Below are positions 1-11,862 of a DNA stretch of 64,000 nt, piece by piece. The notes under the pieces were generated by a model that did not search any database, was not told the DNA's origin, and worked only from the letters and a program-made list of their open reading frames with translations. A program made the translations under genes and the position numbers. Source of the stretch: Cepaea nemoralis (taxonomy: Eukaryota > Mollusca > Gastropoda > Stylommatophora > Helicidae). Each line of letters starts with the position of its first letter. Positions within the stretch are counted from its first letter, which is position 1. Location: NCBI GenBank assembly GCA_014155875.1, contig JACEFZ010005600.1, positions 607,501-671,500 of the forward strand, written 5' to 3'.

Positions 1-3000
1 TGTAATCTCTCACATCCAGGTATGTTGTAATATCTCACATCCAGGTATGGTATAATCTCTCACATCCAGGTATGTTGTAATCTCTAACACCCAGGTATGG
101 TGTAATCTCTGACATCCATGTATAGTATAATCCCTCACATCCAGGTATGGTATAATCTCTCACATCCAGGTATAGTATAATCTCTCACATCCAGGTATAG
201 TATAATCTCTCACGTCCAGGTATAGTATAATCTCTCACATCTAGGTATGTTGTAATCTCTGACATCCAGGTATAGTATAATCTCTCACATCCAGGTATAG
301 TATAATCTCTCACATTCAGGTATGGTGTAATCTCTGACGTCCAGGTATGGTGTAATCTCTCACATCCAGGTATGGTGTAATCTGTCACATCCAGTTATAG
401 TATAATCTCTCACATCCAGGTATGGTGTAATCTCTGACATCCAGGTATAGTATAATCTCTCACATCCAGGTATGGTGTAATCTCTGACATCCAGGTATGG
501 TGTAATCTCTGACATCCAGGTATGGTGTAATTTCTCACATCCAGGTATGGTGTAATCTCTCAAATGCAGGTATAGTATAATCTCTCTCATCCAGGTATAG
601 TATAATCTCTCACATCCAGGTATGGTGTAATCTCTGACATCCAAGTATAGTGTAATCTCTGATATCCAGGTATGGTCTAATCTCTCACATCCAGGTATAG
701 TATAATCTCTCACATCCAGGTATTGTGTAATCTCTCACATCCAGGTATGGTGTAATCTGTCACATCTAGGTATAGTGTAATCTCTCACATCTAGGTATAG
801 TGTAATCTCTCACATCTAGGTATAGTGTAATCTCTCACATCTAGGTATAGTGTAATCTCTCACATCTAGGTATAGTGTAATCTCTCACATCTAGGTATAG
901 TGTAATCTCTCACATCCAGGTATAGTATAATCTCTCACATCCAGCTATGGTGTAATCTCTCACATCCAGGTATAGTATAATCTCTCACATCTAGGTATAG
1001 TGTAATCTCTCACATCCAGGTATGGTGTAATCTGTCACATCTAGGTATAGTATAATCTCTCACATCCAGGTATGGTGTAATCTCTGACATCCAGGTATGG
1101 TGTAATCTCTCAAATGCAGGTATAGTATAATCTCTCTCATCCAGGTATAGTATAATCTCTCACATCCAGGTATGGTGTAATCTCTGACATCCAGGTATAG
1201 TGTAATCTCTGATATCCAGGTATGGTCTAATCTCTCACATCCAGGTATAGTATAATCTCTCACATCCAGGTATTGTGTAATCTCTCACATCCAGGTATGG
1301 TGTAATCTCTCACATCCAGGTATAGTATAATCTCTCACATCCAGGTATAGTATAATCTCTCACATCCAGGTATGGTGTAATCTCTCACATCCAGGTATAG
1401 TATAATCTCTCACATCCAGGTATGGTATAATCTCTCACATCTAGGTATGGTGTAATCTCTCACATCCAGGTATAGTATAATCTCTCACATCCAGGTATAG
1501 TATAATCTCTCACATCTAGGTATGGTATAATCTCTCACATCCAGGTATAGTATAATCTCTCACATCCAGGTATAGTATAATCTCTCACATCCAGGTATAG
1601 TATAATCTCTCACTTCCAGGTATAGTATAATCTCTCACATTCAGGTATAGTATAATCTCTCACATCTAGGTATGGTATAATCTCTCACATCTAGGTATGG
1701 TATAATCTCTCACATCCAGGTATAGTATAATCTCTCACATCCAGGTATAGTATAATCTCTCACATCCAGGTATAGTATAATCTCTCACATCCAGGTATGG
1801 TATAATCTCTCACATCTAGGTATGGTGTAATCTCTCACATCCAGGTATAGTATAATCTCTCACATCCAGGTATTGTGTAATCTCTCACATCCAGGTATGG
1901 TGTAATCTCTCACATCCAGGTATAGTATAATCTCTCACATCCAGGTATAGTATAATCTCTCACATCCAGGTATGGTGTAATCTCTCACATCCAGGTATAG
2001 TATAATCTCTCACATCCAGGTATGGTATAATCTCTCACATCCAGGTATAGTATAATCTCTCACATCCAGGTATAGTATAATCTCTCACATCCAGGTATGG
2101 TGTAATGTCTCACATCCAGGTATAGTATAATCTCTCACATCCAGGTATGGTGTAATCTCTCACATCCAGGTATAGTATAATCTCTCACATCCAGGTATGT
2201 TGTAATCTCTCACATCCAGGTATAGTATAATCTCTCACATCCAGGTATAGTATAATCTCTCACATCCAGGTATAGTATAATCTCTCACATCCAGGTATGG
2301 TGTAATCTCTCACATCCAGGTATAGTATAATCTCTCACATCCAGGTATAGTATAATCTCTCACATCCAGGTATAGTATAATCTCTCACATCCAGGTATGG
2401 TGTAATCTCTCACATCTAGGTATAGAATAATCTCTCACATCCAGGTATGGTGTAATCTCTCTCATCCAGGTATAGTATAATCTCTCACATCCAGGTATGT
2501 TGTAATCTCTGACATCCAGGTATAGTGTAATCTCTGATATCCAGGTATGGTCTAATCTCTCACATCCAGGTATAGTATAATCTCTCACATCCAGGTATAG
2601 TATAATCTCTCACATCCAGGTATAGTATAATCTCTCACATCCAGGTATAGTATAATCTCTCACATCTAGGTATAGTATAATCTCTCACATATAGGTATAA
2701 TGTAATCTCTCACATCCAGGTATAGTATAATCTCTCACATCTAGGTATGGTGTAATCTCTCACATCTAGGTATAGTGTAATCTCTCACATCTAGGTATAG
2801 TGTAATCTCTCACATCTAGGTATAGTGTAATCTCTCACATCTAGGTATAGTGTAATCTCTCACATCTAGGTATAGTGTAATCTCTCACATCTAGGTATAG
2901 TATAATCTCTCACATCTAGGTATAGTGTAATCTCTCACATCCAGGTATAGTGTAATCTCTCACATCTAGGTATAGTGTAATCTCTCACATCTAGGTATAG

Positions 3001-3799
3001 TGTAATCTCTCACATCTAGGTATAGTGTAATCTCTCACATCTAGGTATAGTGTAATCTCTCACATCTAGGTATAGTGTAATCTCTCACATCTAGGTATAG
3101 TGTAATCTCTCACATCTAGGTATAGTGTAATCTCTCACATCTAGGTATAGTATAATCTCTCACATCTAGGTATAGTGTAATCTCTCACATCTAGGTATAG
3201 TATAATCTCTCACATCTAGGTATAGTATAATCTCTCACATCTAGGTATAGTATAATCTCTCACATCCAGGTATGGTGTAATCTGTCACATCCAAGTATGG
3301 TGTAATCTGTCACATCCAGGTATGGTGTAATCTCTCACATCCAGGTATAGTATAATCTCTCACATCTAGGTATAGTATAATCTCTCACATCTAGGTATAG
3401 TATAATCTCTCACATCCAGGTATAGTATAATCTCTCACATCAAAGCATAATAATATCTCTCAGGTAGAGTATAATCTCTCACATCCAGGTATGGTATAAT
3501 CTCTCACATCCAGGTATAGTATAATCTCTCACGTCCAGGTATAGTATAATCTCTCACGTCCAGGTTTAGTATAATCTCTCACGTCCAGGTATGGTGTAAT
3601 CTCTCACGTCCAGGTATAGTATAATCTCTCACATCCATGTATAGTATAATCTCTCACGTCCAGGTATGGTGTAATCTCTCACGTCCAGGTATAGTATAAT
3701 CTCTCACGTCCAGGTATAGTATAATCTCTCACATCAATATATGGTGTAATCTCTGACGTCCAGGTATGGTGTAATCTCTCACATCTAGGTATGTTATTA
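1..3799. repeat. 25-bp minisatellite, about 150 units
   Basis: Head-to-tail units of 25 bp, core TCTCTCACATCCAGGTATAG, fill the left edge. The array starts before the window. Variants (CATCC/CATCT, TATAG/TATGG, GTAAT/ATAAT) are clustered, with runs of one variant at about 770-910 and 2760-3190, as expected from local unit amplification. Every unit contains a pyrimidine-rich stretch ending in CAG followed directly by GTAT, so it looks like an acceptor fused to a donor. Short minus-strand reading frames here are a product of the period (three units make 25 codons) and are not genes. The array lies upstream of exon A1, probably in an intron of gene A. Confidence 0.95.
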
Positions 3800-4365
3800 T
3801 TTGTCACATTCAAATATAGCATAATCAGTACACCAGGAAACACTAAATATGATCTATGTGCATTAAAACATGACAAGGAAATACAAGAAATTTTAACATA
3901 GAAGTAAATAACAGATTTTGTGTATTATCTGATTTGGAGATCTTATTTCAAGATGTGGATGATCAATGGGACGTTTTAAAGAATTCAAATTATTTGGCTG
4001 CAGAAGCATCTATCCCAAAATTAAAGAAAGTACGTAATAAGAAATGGATGACTGAAGAAATTTTACGACTAACGCAAACAAGAAGACACAACAAAATTAA
4101 TTCTGACAGATATGAAGAAATTCAAAGAATAGTAAGAAAATTATGTAAAGAAGCAAAAGACGCATGGCTACAAAATAATTGCATAGAAATTTTAAAAAAA
4201 AACAAAAAAAAACAATAGTAAAAATACCAAACTGATGCACAAAAGAATTCAGGAGCTTATTAATAAAAGAACACCTACATCAACATGCTGCCTGAACACA
4301 GAAGATGGGAAAATTATAATAGAAAAAACATGAGATTTTACATACATGGTCAGATTTTGTGAAAA
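3800..4365 (+). mobile_element. LINE ORF2 fragment (endonuclease-RT linker)
   Basis: A 94-codon frame (3934-4218) followed by more homologous sequence in another frame. The peptide contains KKWMTEEILRLTQTRRHNK and a basic, Lys/Arg-rich helix region (YEEIQRIVRKLCKEAKDAW). This matches the linker between endonuclease and reverse transcriptase in a common class of animal non-LTR retrotransposons. Downstream, residues like LMHKRIQELINKRTPT and EDGKIIIEK continue the same protein after a frame break. No RT core is present. It is a dead fragment sitting between two minisatellites, and the exact ends are uncertain. Confidence 0.7.
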
Positions 4366-4369
4366 ACAT

Positions 4370-5165
4370 TTATTGGAGATTTATCTTTCACATTGAGGAT
4401 TGATCTCTCACATTGGGGATTGATGTCTCACTTTAGAGATTGATCTCTCACATTGCGGATTGATCTCTCACATTGGGGATTGATCGTTTACATTCGGGAT
4501 TGATCTCTCACATTGGGGATAGATCTTTCACAATGGGGATTGATCTCTCACATTGCGGATTGATGTCTCACTTTAGAGATTGATCTCTCACATTGGGGAT
4601 TGATGTCTCACTTTAGAGATTGATCTCTCACATTGCGGATTGATCTCTCACATTGGGGATTGATCGTTTACATTCGGGATTGATCTCTCACATTGGGGAT
4701 AGATCTCTCACATTGGGGATTGATCTCTCACATTAGTTATTGATCTCTCACAACACGGATGATCTCTCAAATTGGGGATTGATCTCTCACATTAGGGATT
4801 AATCTCTCACATTGGGGATTGATTTCTCACAGTGGGGATTGATCTCTCACATTGGGGATTGATCTCTCACATTGGGGATTGATCTCTCACAACACGGATG
4901 ATCTCTCAAATTGGGGATTGATCTCTCACATTGGGGATTAATCTCTCACAGTGGGGATTGATCTCTCACATTGGGGATTGATCTCTCACATTGGGGATTG
5001 ATCTCTCACATTGGGGATTGATCTCTCACATTGGGGATTGATCTCTCACATTAGGGATTGGTCTCACACATTAGGGATTGATGTTTCACATTAGGGATTG
5101 ATCTCTGACATTAGATATTGATTTCGTACATTAGGTATTAATCTCTCACATTGGGAATTGATCTC
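4370..5165. repeat. 20-bp minisatellite ending at exon A1 acceptor
   Basis: About 40 units of ATTGATCTCTCACATTGGGG, with variants (GTCTCACTTTAGAG, CACGG). The last unit reads TGATCTCTCACATTGCAG and is the actual 3' splice site of the exon that starts at 5177. The array therefore looks like repeated copies of the polypyrimidine/acceptor context. A longer sub-pattern recurs (compare 4380-4500 with 4590-4700), indicating higher-order duplication. Confidence 0.92.
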
Positions 5166-5176
5166 TCACATTGCAG

Positions 5177-5311
5177 GCATCTGTGACCCGTGGAACAGCA
5201 CGTTTTGTGAACAGAGGAACTTTACTGGATACAGTTATAATAACCAGAAAGAGTGGCTGGATGCCGAATGCAAAGGTCCGGAATTTGCGTGTCCGGCCTT
5301 GAATGATGATG
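5177..5311 (+). CDS. Gene A exon: end of temptin domain and linker
   Basis: The acceptor is TTGCAG at 5171-5176 and the donor is G|GTAAAT at 5312. The exon is 135 nt and starts and ends in phase 1. It encodes ICDPWNSTFCEQ, then a stretch with QKEWLDAEC, then FACPALNDD. Temptin domains usually close with a Ser-His-Pro-Gly-x-Cys motif. Here the SHP part must come from the exon upstream, as in gene B where SHPG is split exactly at this junction. Gene B has an exon of identical length and phase at 58357-58491. An N-glycosylation site (NFT) is present. The role is probably structural, joining the temptin domain to the monooxygenase core. Confidence 0.85.
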
Positions 5312-5653
5312 GTAAATATGCATGTATCATTGTTATTATTGACACCAGCAGCTAGACAAATACCAACAACAGTAGTAATATAACCAATAATTACATCATT
5401 AATAGCATTACAATGACATCATCACCAACGACAAGAACTTCAACAACAACATGGTAAACTACATCAACATCATCAACATCGTAAACTACATCTACAACAA
5501 CAACAACATCAACAGCAACATTATGAACAGCTTTACAAACAAGAACAATATCATTCATGACAACACGTTGATCAACAACATCGTAAACCACAACAACATC
5601 ATCAACAGCAGCATCATCTCCACCAACATCATTAACAACAATATTGTGTTTAT
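5312..5653. repeat. CAA/CAT-rich low-complexity sequence
   Basis: Follows the donor of exon A1. It is dominated by imperfect AACAACATCATC runs. Overlapping frames on both strands (Asn-rich or Val/Asp-rich) reflect the base composition and are not genes. The tract abuts the 3' end of the minus-strand LINE to its right and may be that element's tail. Confidence 0.7.
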
Positions 5654-5821
5654 TGTTTGTCCATCAAGAATGATGATGACCATTCATTTCATCCATTGGG
5701 GTTGAAAGTATGGAGCCGTGAGTTCTAAGATGGCTGGTGTTTGTCCATCAAGAATGATGATAACCATTCATTTCATCTAGTGAGGTTGAAAGCATGGAGC
5801 CGTGAGTTCTAAGATGGCTGA
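5654..5821. repeat. 84-bp direct duplication
   Basis: Two copies, starting at 5654 and 5738 with TGTTTGTCCATCAAGAATGA, differ at only a few positions. They lie at the 3' edge of the adjacent minus-strand LINE fragment, probably in its untranslated tail. Confidence 0.8.
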
Positions 5822-6810
5822 TGAGGCCTATTTTGGCTCAAATGTTCTTTGACAATGTGGGCAAAGAATGCTTGATGTTCCAGAAGGAGGATCTCCTGCA
5901 GTGATTTTTCTTTCCAGCGTTTTCTTCACAGCTCTTGCAGTCCTGGTTGCTTCACAAGTGACTGCACCCTTGCGTAATGATGTACGCCACGAATTTCAGC
6001 TTTTGGCAGAAGTCTCCCAGGCGTCAAGATGCATTCCGAAAGCTTTTAGTCAGATCTTCAGAGTGTCTTTAATGCGTTTCCACTGGCCTCCCTGGGAGCG
6101 TTTACCATAACGCAGCTTTATTTTAAAAAAATGCTTTTATGAAGCCTGTGATCTGGCATGCGAATCAAGTGACCAGCTCATCGCATCTGATTCTTCATTA
6201 GTAGAGTGTGGATACTGGGCACGGACGCTATTTCTAGGACTTTATTATCTGGGGTCTTGTCTTGCCATTTAATCTTCAGTAGCTTCCTTAGGCAGACTGT
6301 GTGGAAGTGGTTTAATTTCCTAGCGTGTCGTTGATAAACAGTCCAGGTTTTACAAGCATATAGCAGTGTGGATAATACAACTGCTTTGTAGACTTTCAGC
6401 TTTGTTTGCAGACTTATTCCATTCCTGTCCCACGCCTTCTTGTACAGCCTGCCAAAGTCCTCGCTAGCATTTGAGATTCTTGCATTCATTTCGACGTCAA
6501 TTATGGCATCTTGCTGCCAGGATATATGAATTTGTCCACAACATTTAGTCTATGTCCATTCACTTTGATATTCCGCACGGTGTGATTAATCCCTGGAGCT
6601 GGATGGTACATAACTACAGTCTTCTCCAAGTTGATATTGAGCCCAAATGTCAGGATCTTGATTTGTAATCAATAAAGGCTCTTGGTGACTAACAGATGTG
6701 ATAACAATCACTCACACAGAATGAATGAACGTAACACACGGTGACATCTCTCAACTACTTTAATCGCACTTCTCGCAAACAGCAATCATAACATGCATCG
6801 CTCAACTCGG

Positions 6811-6872
<62 letters not shown>

Positions 6873-7366
6873 ACACAATACATCAGTACATGAATGCAAT
6901 ATTACATACCATGCACTCAGTCTTTCTATACTCAAAAGGCTCTCTCTCATCTAGCGTCAACTCATACAATCAATACGTGCACTACTCTCTTTCCACGTCT
7001 GTCCAGTCGTACGGTCCTCGGCTGTCTGCCTGGCTAGCCGCAGTGAGCCCGCGTTGGTCCTGATTTCTCTTCTCGTGGTCTCCGTGTACCACGCAGACCC
7101 TTTCCCTGTTACTTCGTCTTAAGTGGTAATGCCGTTCACGGGCGTAACTAGCCGTCGTTGCCAGGCGCTGGTGATGAAGACCCGGGGAAGATTCTGACAC
7201 CAAAGTTGGCACAGGCATGTGAGAAAGCTGAAACATTGTGTTGCATGTCTGCCTCAGAGTTGGCATATAGAGCACATCCATCAGCAATCAGGAGCTCTCC
7301 GACGGTGTCGCTGGTAGTTTCGGTTTTAACGTTCAGCCTTCTGAGATTGAACAGCTTTCCATTCAC
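5822..7366 (-). mobile_element. Degraded LINE (RT end), interrupted by an insertion
   Basis: Reading the minus strand, 7366-7180 encodes a worn RT palm segment (LIADGCALYANSEADMQH, where an active element would have a DD pair). 6660-6500 continues with NLEKTVVMYHPAPG and VNGHRLNVVDKF. 6489-6178 gives FGRLYKKAWDRNGISLQTK, YACKTWTVYQRH and LRKLLKIKWQDKTPD, the standard C-terminal region after the RT thumb. The remainder to about 5830 is the C-terminal tail with broken frames. Roughly 6663-7175 does not match the element and looks like a later insertion that carries a TA microsatellite. The catalytic Asp pair is lost and the copy is dead. Confidence 0.75.
6812..6870. repeat. (TA)n microsatellite
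   Basis: About 59 bp of uninterrupted TA inside the sequence that splits the LINE fragment. Confidence 0.95.
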
Positions 7367-7369
7367 GCT

Positions 7370-7859
7370 AACAACAATAACATTAACAAAAATACAGTAA
7401 ATTACAACTTCGTCAACAGTAACATTATCACCAAAACATCACTAACAACAACAATAACATTAACAGCAACATCACATACTACAACATCACATACTTCAAC
7501 AAATCACGTACTACAACAACATCATAAACAGCAACATCACATACTACAACAACATCACATACTACAACAGCATCACATACTACAACAACATCATCAACAA
7601 CATCACATACTACAACAACATCACATACTACAACAACATCATCAACAACATCACATACCACAACAACATCACATACTACAACAACATCATCAACAACATC
7701 ACATACTACAACAACATCACATACCACAACAACATCACATACTACAACAGCATCACATACTACAACAACATCATCAACAATATCACATACTACAACAACA
7801 TCACATACTACAATAACATCATCAACAACAACATTATCACCAAAAGCACCACCACCACC

Positions 7860-7914
<55 letters not shown>

Positions 7915-8024
7915 GTATCACTAATAACAACACCAACAACGTTAACAGTAACATCAGCCACTACAACAACATCATCAACAGCAATATTATCACCAAAAGC
8001 ACCACCACCATCACCATCACCACC

Positions 8025-8076
<52 letters not shown>

Positions 8077-8385
8077 TCACTAACAACAACAGCAACAACG
8101 TTAACAGCAACATCAGCCACTACAACAACATCAGCAACCACACCGTAAACTACAGCAACATAAATAATAAAATCATCAATAGCAACATTATCAACATAAT
8201 CATCACCAAGAGCTGCATTTTTTCTCATTATTATCACGATCTTCGTCATCAAATTCGTGGATATATTAATTAACAACATCATTATCAACAACGACATTAT
8301 AATCAACATCATCATCATCTCTGCTATCATCAGAAACATTATCACAATCATCAAGAACAAGGATATCAACAAACACAAATTATAA
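7370..8385. repeat. CAA/CAT minisatellite block
   Basis: 15-bp units of the type ACAACATCACATACT and TCATCAACA, plus two pure CAA runs (about 7860-7910 and 8025-8075) each preceded by a CACCAC stretch. The second half (7920-8120) repeats the first, so a block of about 160 bp has been duplicated. The 306-codon minus-strand frame (Val/Asp/Cys repeats) is a by-product of a period divisible by three. I do not call it a gene. Confidence 0.85.
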
Positions 8386-11300
8386 TCTTCATAATGCACA
8401 ACACTATCGTCAGGAAACGCAGTATCATAAAAATGTCATCATTAACATTGTAATATAATAAAAACGTCCTTACCCTTTCCTAAGCATTGACTCCCTTAAA
8501 AATAAACAAACCCTTACAATTACTGTTTAAATATCTTGCTTAATGTAGGAGTAGGAATTAAAACAGCGATAGACCGACCATGGCACAGCGTAATTTATTT
8601 GGCTTTATTTTCTTTCACGTACCTGGCAAGACCGGGACTGATAGAAAAACAAAGGCCCAGTGTAGCCATTTTTGGTCAGTACGACACAAAGAACAGACAT
8701 GTAAAAGTTTTCCCTTCGGGGAGAAGGCACTTTGCCTTAAAAATATATCACTCTCTGCAACTATTGGTATGTTATATCTACATTATTAAGATGTATTCAT
8801 GTATTTTTATAAAGTACATATACCAGTGTGTTAATTAAGAATTAGTTAGAATGATAATTCAACAGTTCTTGTAAGCTAGAGTCTGATTTTATTTTTACCA
8901 ATGAAGCACATGTTCTACCACGCTGTAAATTTTCCTAGGTCTTACCATTTCAAATTCTTATGTTAAAATCTTTTATAGGCATTATGAACTTATATCTAAC
9001 TAATAGTGCTTATAACCTATAAATATGTGTACTGTAGAGTATCAACTCTCATGTCAGAAACTCTTTTCAATTTAGGAAAGACTCCTGATTCATACTTCAA
9101 AGAAGAAAACTCGTTTCTGCCAATTTCATAGTCCTATGAAAAATAACTTCTATGCAATGGAACTATATATCCCTATCGATGCTTAGAAATCTGCAAATAA
9201 TCTATGTACTGTAGAGATTGGACTTTAAAGAAACATTTTCTCAATGTAGGAGCAGACTCTTGATTTCATACTTCACAAGTAGAGAACTGGTGTCTGCCAC
9301 TTTCAAATATCCTATGTAGTGTAAATTCACTGGTAAGGATGTCTCTGAACTTGTTTTATCCATGCGGGGACATACAAATGATTACGCATATTCCTGACTC
9401 TTACTTAGTCAGGGGATAAAATATTTTGCTACATCATAATCTGTAACTTGGAACTATAGTGCTAAATTTTAGTACCATCCTTTTGTTAACAGATTAGTAA
9501 CCACTCCATATGAGGAGGGACATATAATCATTTCATAAAATAAAGGGAAAAAGAATAATCTAGTTTGTGGACAAACAAATGAAGAAAATTCAAAACCTAG
9601 GCTCCCTGCATCATCATTATGATTATTATGTATGATTATCATGTACTTAATATCAGAGAAATGTACATGTATGTTTTTTTCTGGTATGAGAATTTTCTCT
9701 GTTCTGATTGTTACTTTTTACTGTGGGAATATACCTTTTAATGTTACCCTTGGGGGACATGAGGATGTTGATAGAAGAATCCATGTGTACGTCAGTACTT
9801 AAGAAGCCAATGTTGAATAGTCTTGACCTAATGATGATTATAGTGCCGAAAGGAAGACGCGGCATTAGAAACCACAGAGATTCTGTATAGGCTATTCTCT
9901 TCAAGTAATGAGAGAGACAATATCAACATGTTGGATGGACAGAATGACTTCACTCATCTAATAGTCCCAGTAACAACAGAACAAAATATAAGTGAGAAAA
10001 TACCTTACTCACTATTAAGAGTCAGAATGGCTCTACTCAGCAATGAGGGACAGTGGAACGTGGACACCCACTTCCTTTCCCTTCTCCCCTTGTTGTTTTG
10101 TATTTTTGTTTGTAATTGTCTTGTGAAAGTTAACACATCACAGTAGGTTAATGCTCGTGTTGTATTCTTTGTCAACCCTTTTCTATAGAAGAGAAGTGAG
10201 TGGTGGTTTTGGTGGAACTGCATTCCATAACTTGCATCAGGATCCTGGGTTAAAAGCCTGGTGAAGGTGAGGCAGGACTAAATGGCTTAACCATGTTCTG
10301 GATCTATAAATACATCGTTTACTGCTGCACTCATAAGCTGCAAAGGCAAGCAAAAGAGATACATACGAAGACAACTGACGGTGTGATTGAGGAAGTCCTA
10401 TTTTAGTAGGAATATCCAGGATGGACTTCAAGATCTAATAATCTACAAAGATGAAGATCATCAGAGTACTGACAACAGTGTATCGTCTGCGTTACTTCTG
10501 AGAAGTATCATCTTTGGCCTCATCATTCAACCAAGTCAGTGAAACTGGGACAATCCTTCTACAAGTTACTAAAACTAACAACAGTGAGTAACCTTCAACT
10601 GTTTGTTGGATTACCAAGTTAATATCCACAATGGATAAGTCTTCGAAAGAACATCTCACAGCTGCAACAGTCAAACATAAGGTTCCAGCCATGCAACGCC
10701 AAGTTCTAGCTATGAACACCAACTCAAAATGGGAGAAGACACTGAACCACATAAGCCAATACAACCAAGGTACAAACTTAATATCATCTGAAACATAACT
10801 ACGAAACTAGATTACCTCAAGGTTCCAAACCCTGAACACCATCAGATAAAAGATCATATGAAAGCAACTAAATGCCTCTACATCAGCAACAAGAGGAATC
10901 ATCCAATTGTTTGCAAACCTGTTACTGTGCTGGATTTATTCATCTGTGGATATATGTAGGTATAGATCAATTGTGGCCCTAGTCACCGTTACTACCATGA
11001 GATGCTTCTCAGTCAATTAAAGTTCTACACTGGACTAGATAACAACGACAAATACCTTGCCGGTCCAATGTCAGCCTAAATGCCATGGGTTATAGACTCG
11101 CGACTAGGTGGGTGAAACCTTTGTGTAAGCCAATTTGGTAGTCGGATATTAGAAGCCGAGAAGCTGAATGGACGTCAACTTTTCATCAGACCTGATGATA
11201 AAGGGAATTACCTTCTGCAAAGCTTAAGTGGAAATCCTGAAGTATGACCAACCGGAGGCACCAAATTTCACAAAAAGGGCACCGAGCCTAAGGCAACAGA

Positions 11301-11790
11301 ATATTCGTGATTCTAGCCCCAAACGGAGGGGATAAATGGTGTGTGATTTTTCAATTCCTGGATTATGGAGTATAAAATAGTCACCAGCCAATTACCAGTG
11401 GATAAATATTAGAAACATAACTGAGTGCATTAATTCGGTACCCAGATAATGGGAAAAGGATCTAATCTACAGCAAAGATGAACTCTTAACCGCACACCAG
11501 GAGATAAATGACTCTATTAATTAGTTTAATTAGTAATACAAAATGCTGTTGATGTGTTGTTGTTGTTTTTTTGAAGGTAACAGGTCAGTAGTTTTTTCCC
11601 AATGGTATATATATGGTATAGTATTTTGACACAAACTCATTATTTTTAAAATGAGAGAATGGTGAAAGGTGTCAGAAATAAATGTTATGTTGGGTTCTAT
11701 TTAATTAGATCATTATTTGCCTTAATCATGAGGGAAAATGAAAGTACACCCAATTTGTGGTTGTTGTGTTGTTTGTAACTAACCTTGTTT
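8386..11790. other. Intronic DNA of gene A, nothing assigned
   Basis: AT-rich sequence with only short frames on either strand. A diverged tandem duplication of about 180 bp is visible at 9020-9140 and 9205-9320 (shared TGTACTGTAGAG, CTTGATT.CATACTTCA and TCTGCCA elements). 8530-8760 is a little more GC-rich and has a 100-codon frame, without a recognisable domain, splice borders or a place in the gene family. No exon of the monooxygenase family was seen. Confidence 0.5.
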
Positions 11791-11862
11791 TTTTTTTTTT
11801 TGTTTGTTTTTGTTTTTTGTTTTGTTTTTTTTTTGGGGGGGGGTGGGGGGGGGGGGGGGTCA
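11791..11862. repeat. T-rich tract running into a G tract
   Basis: T14, then TG-interrupted T runs, then about 30 G with a single T. The homopolymer part is prone to length error, and the encoded Pro/Lys frame on the minus strand is meaningless. Confidence 0.9.

Noticed and set aside
1..5165. CRISPR-like direct repeats
   Set aside because: Units are contiguous without unique spacers, variants are gradual, and the context is a spliced animal gene.
7479..8399. 306-codon minus-strand frame rich in Val, Asp and Cys
   Set aside because: Encoded entirely by CAA/CAT/CAC repeats with a period divisible by three; no start context, domain or splice evidence.
8536..8838. 100-codon frame as a gene A exon
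   Set aside because: No family counterpart, no AG/GT borders in phase, and the flanking exons join without it.
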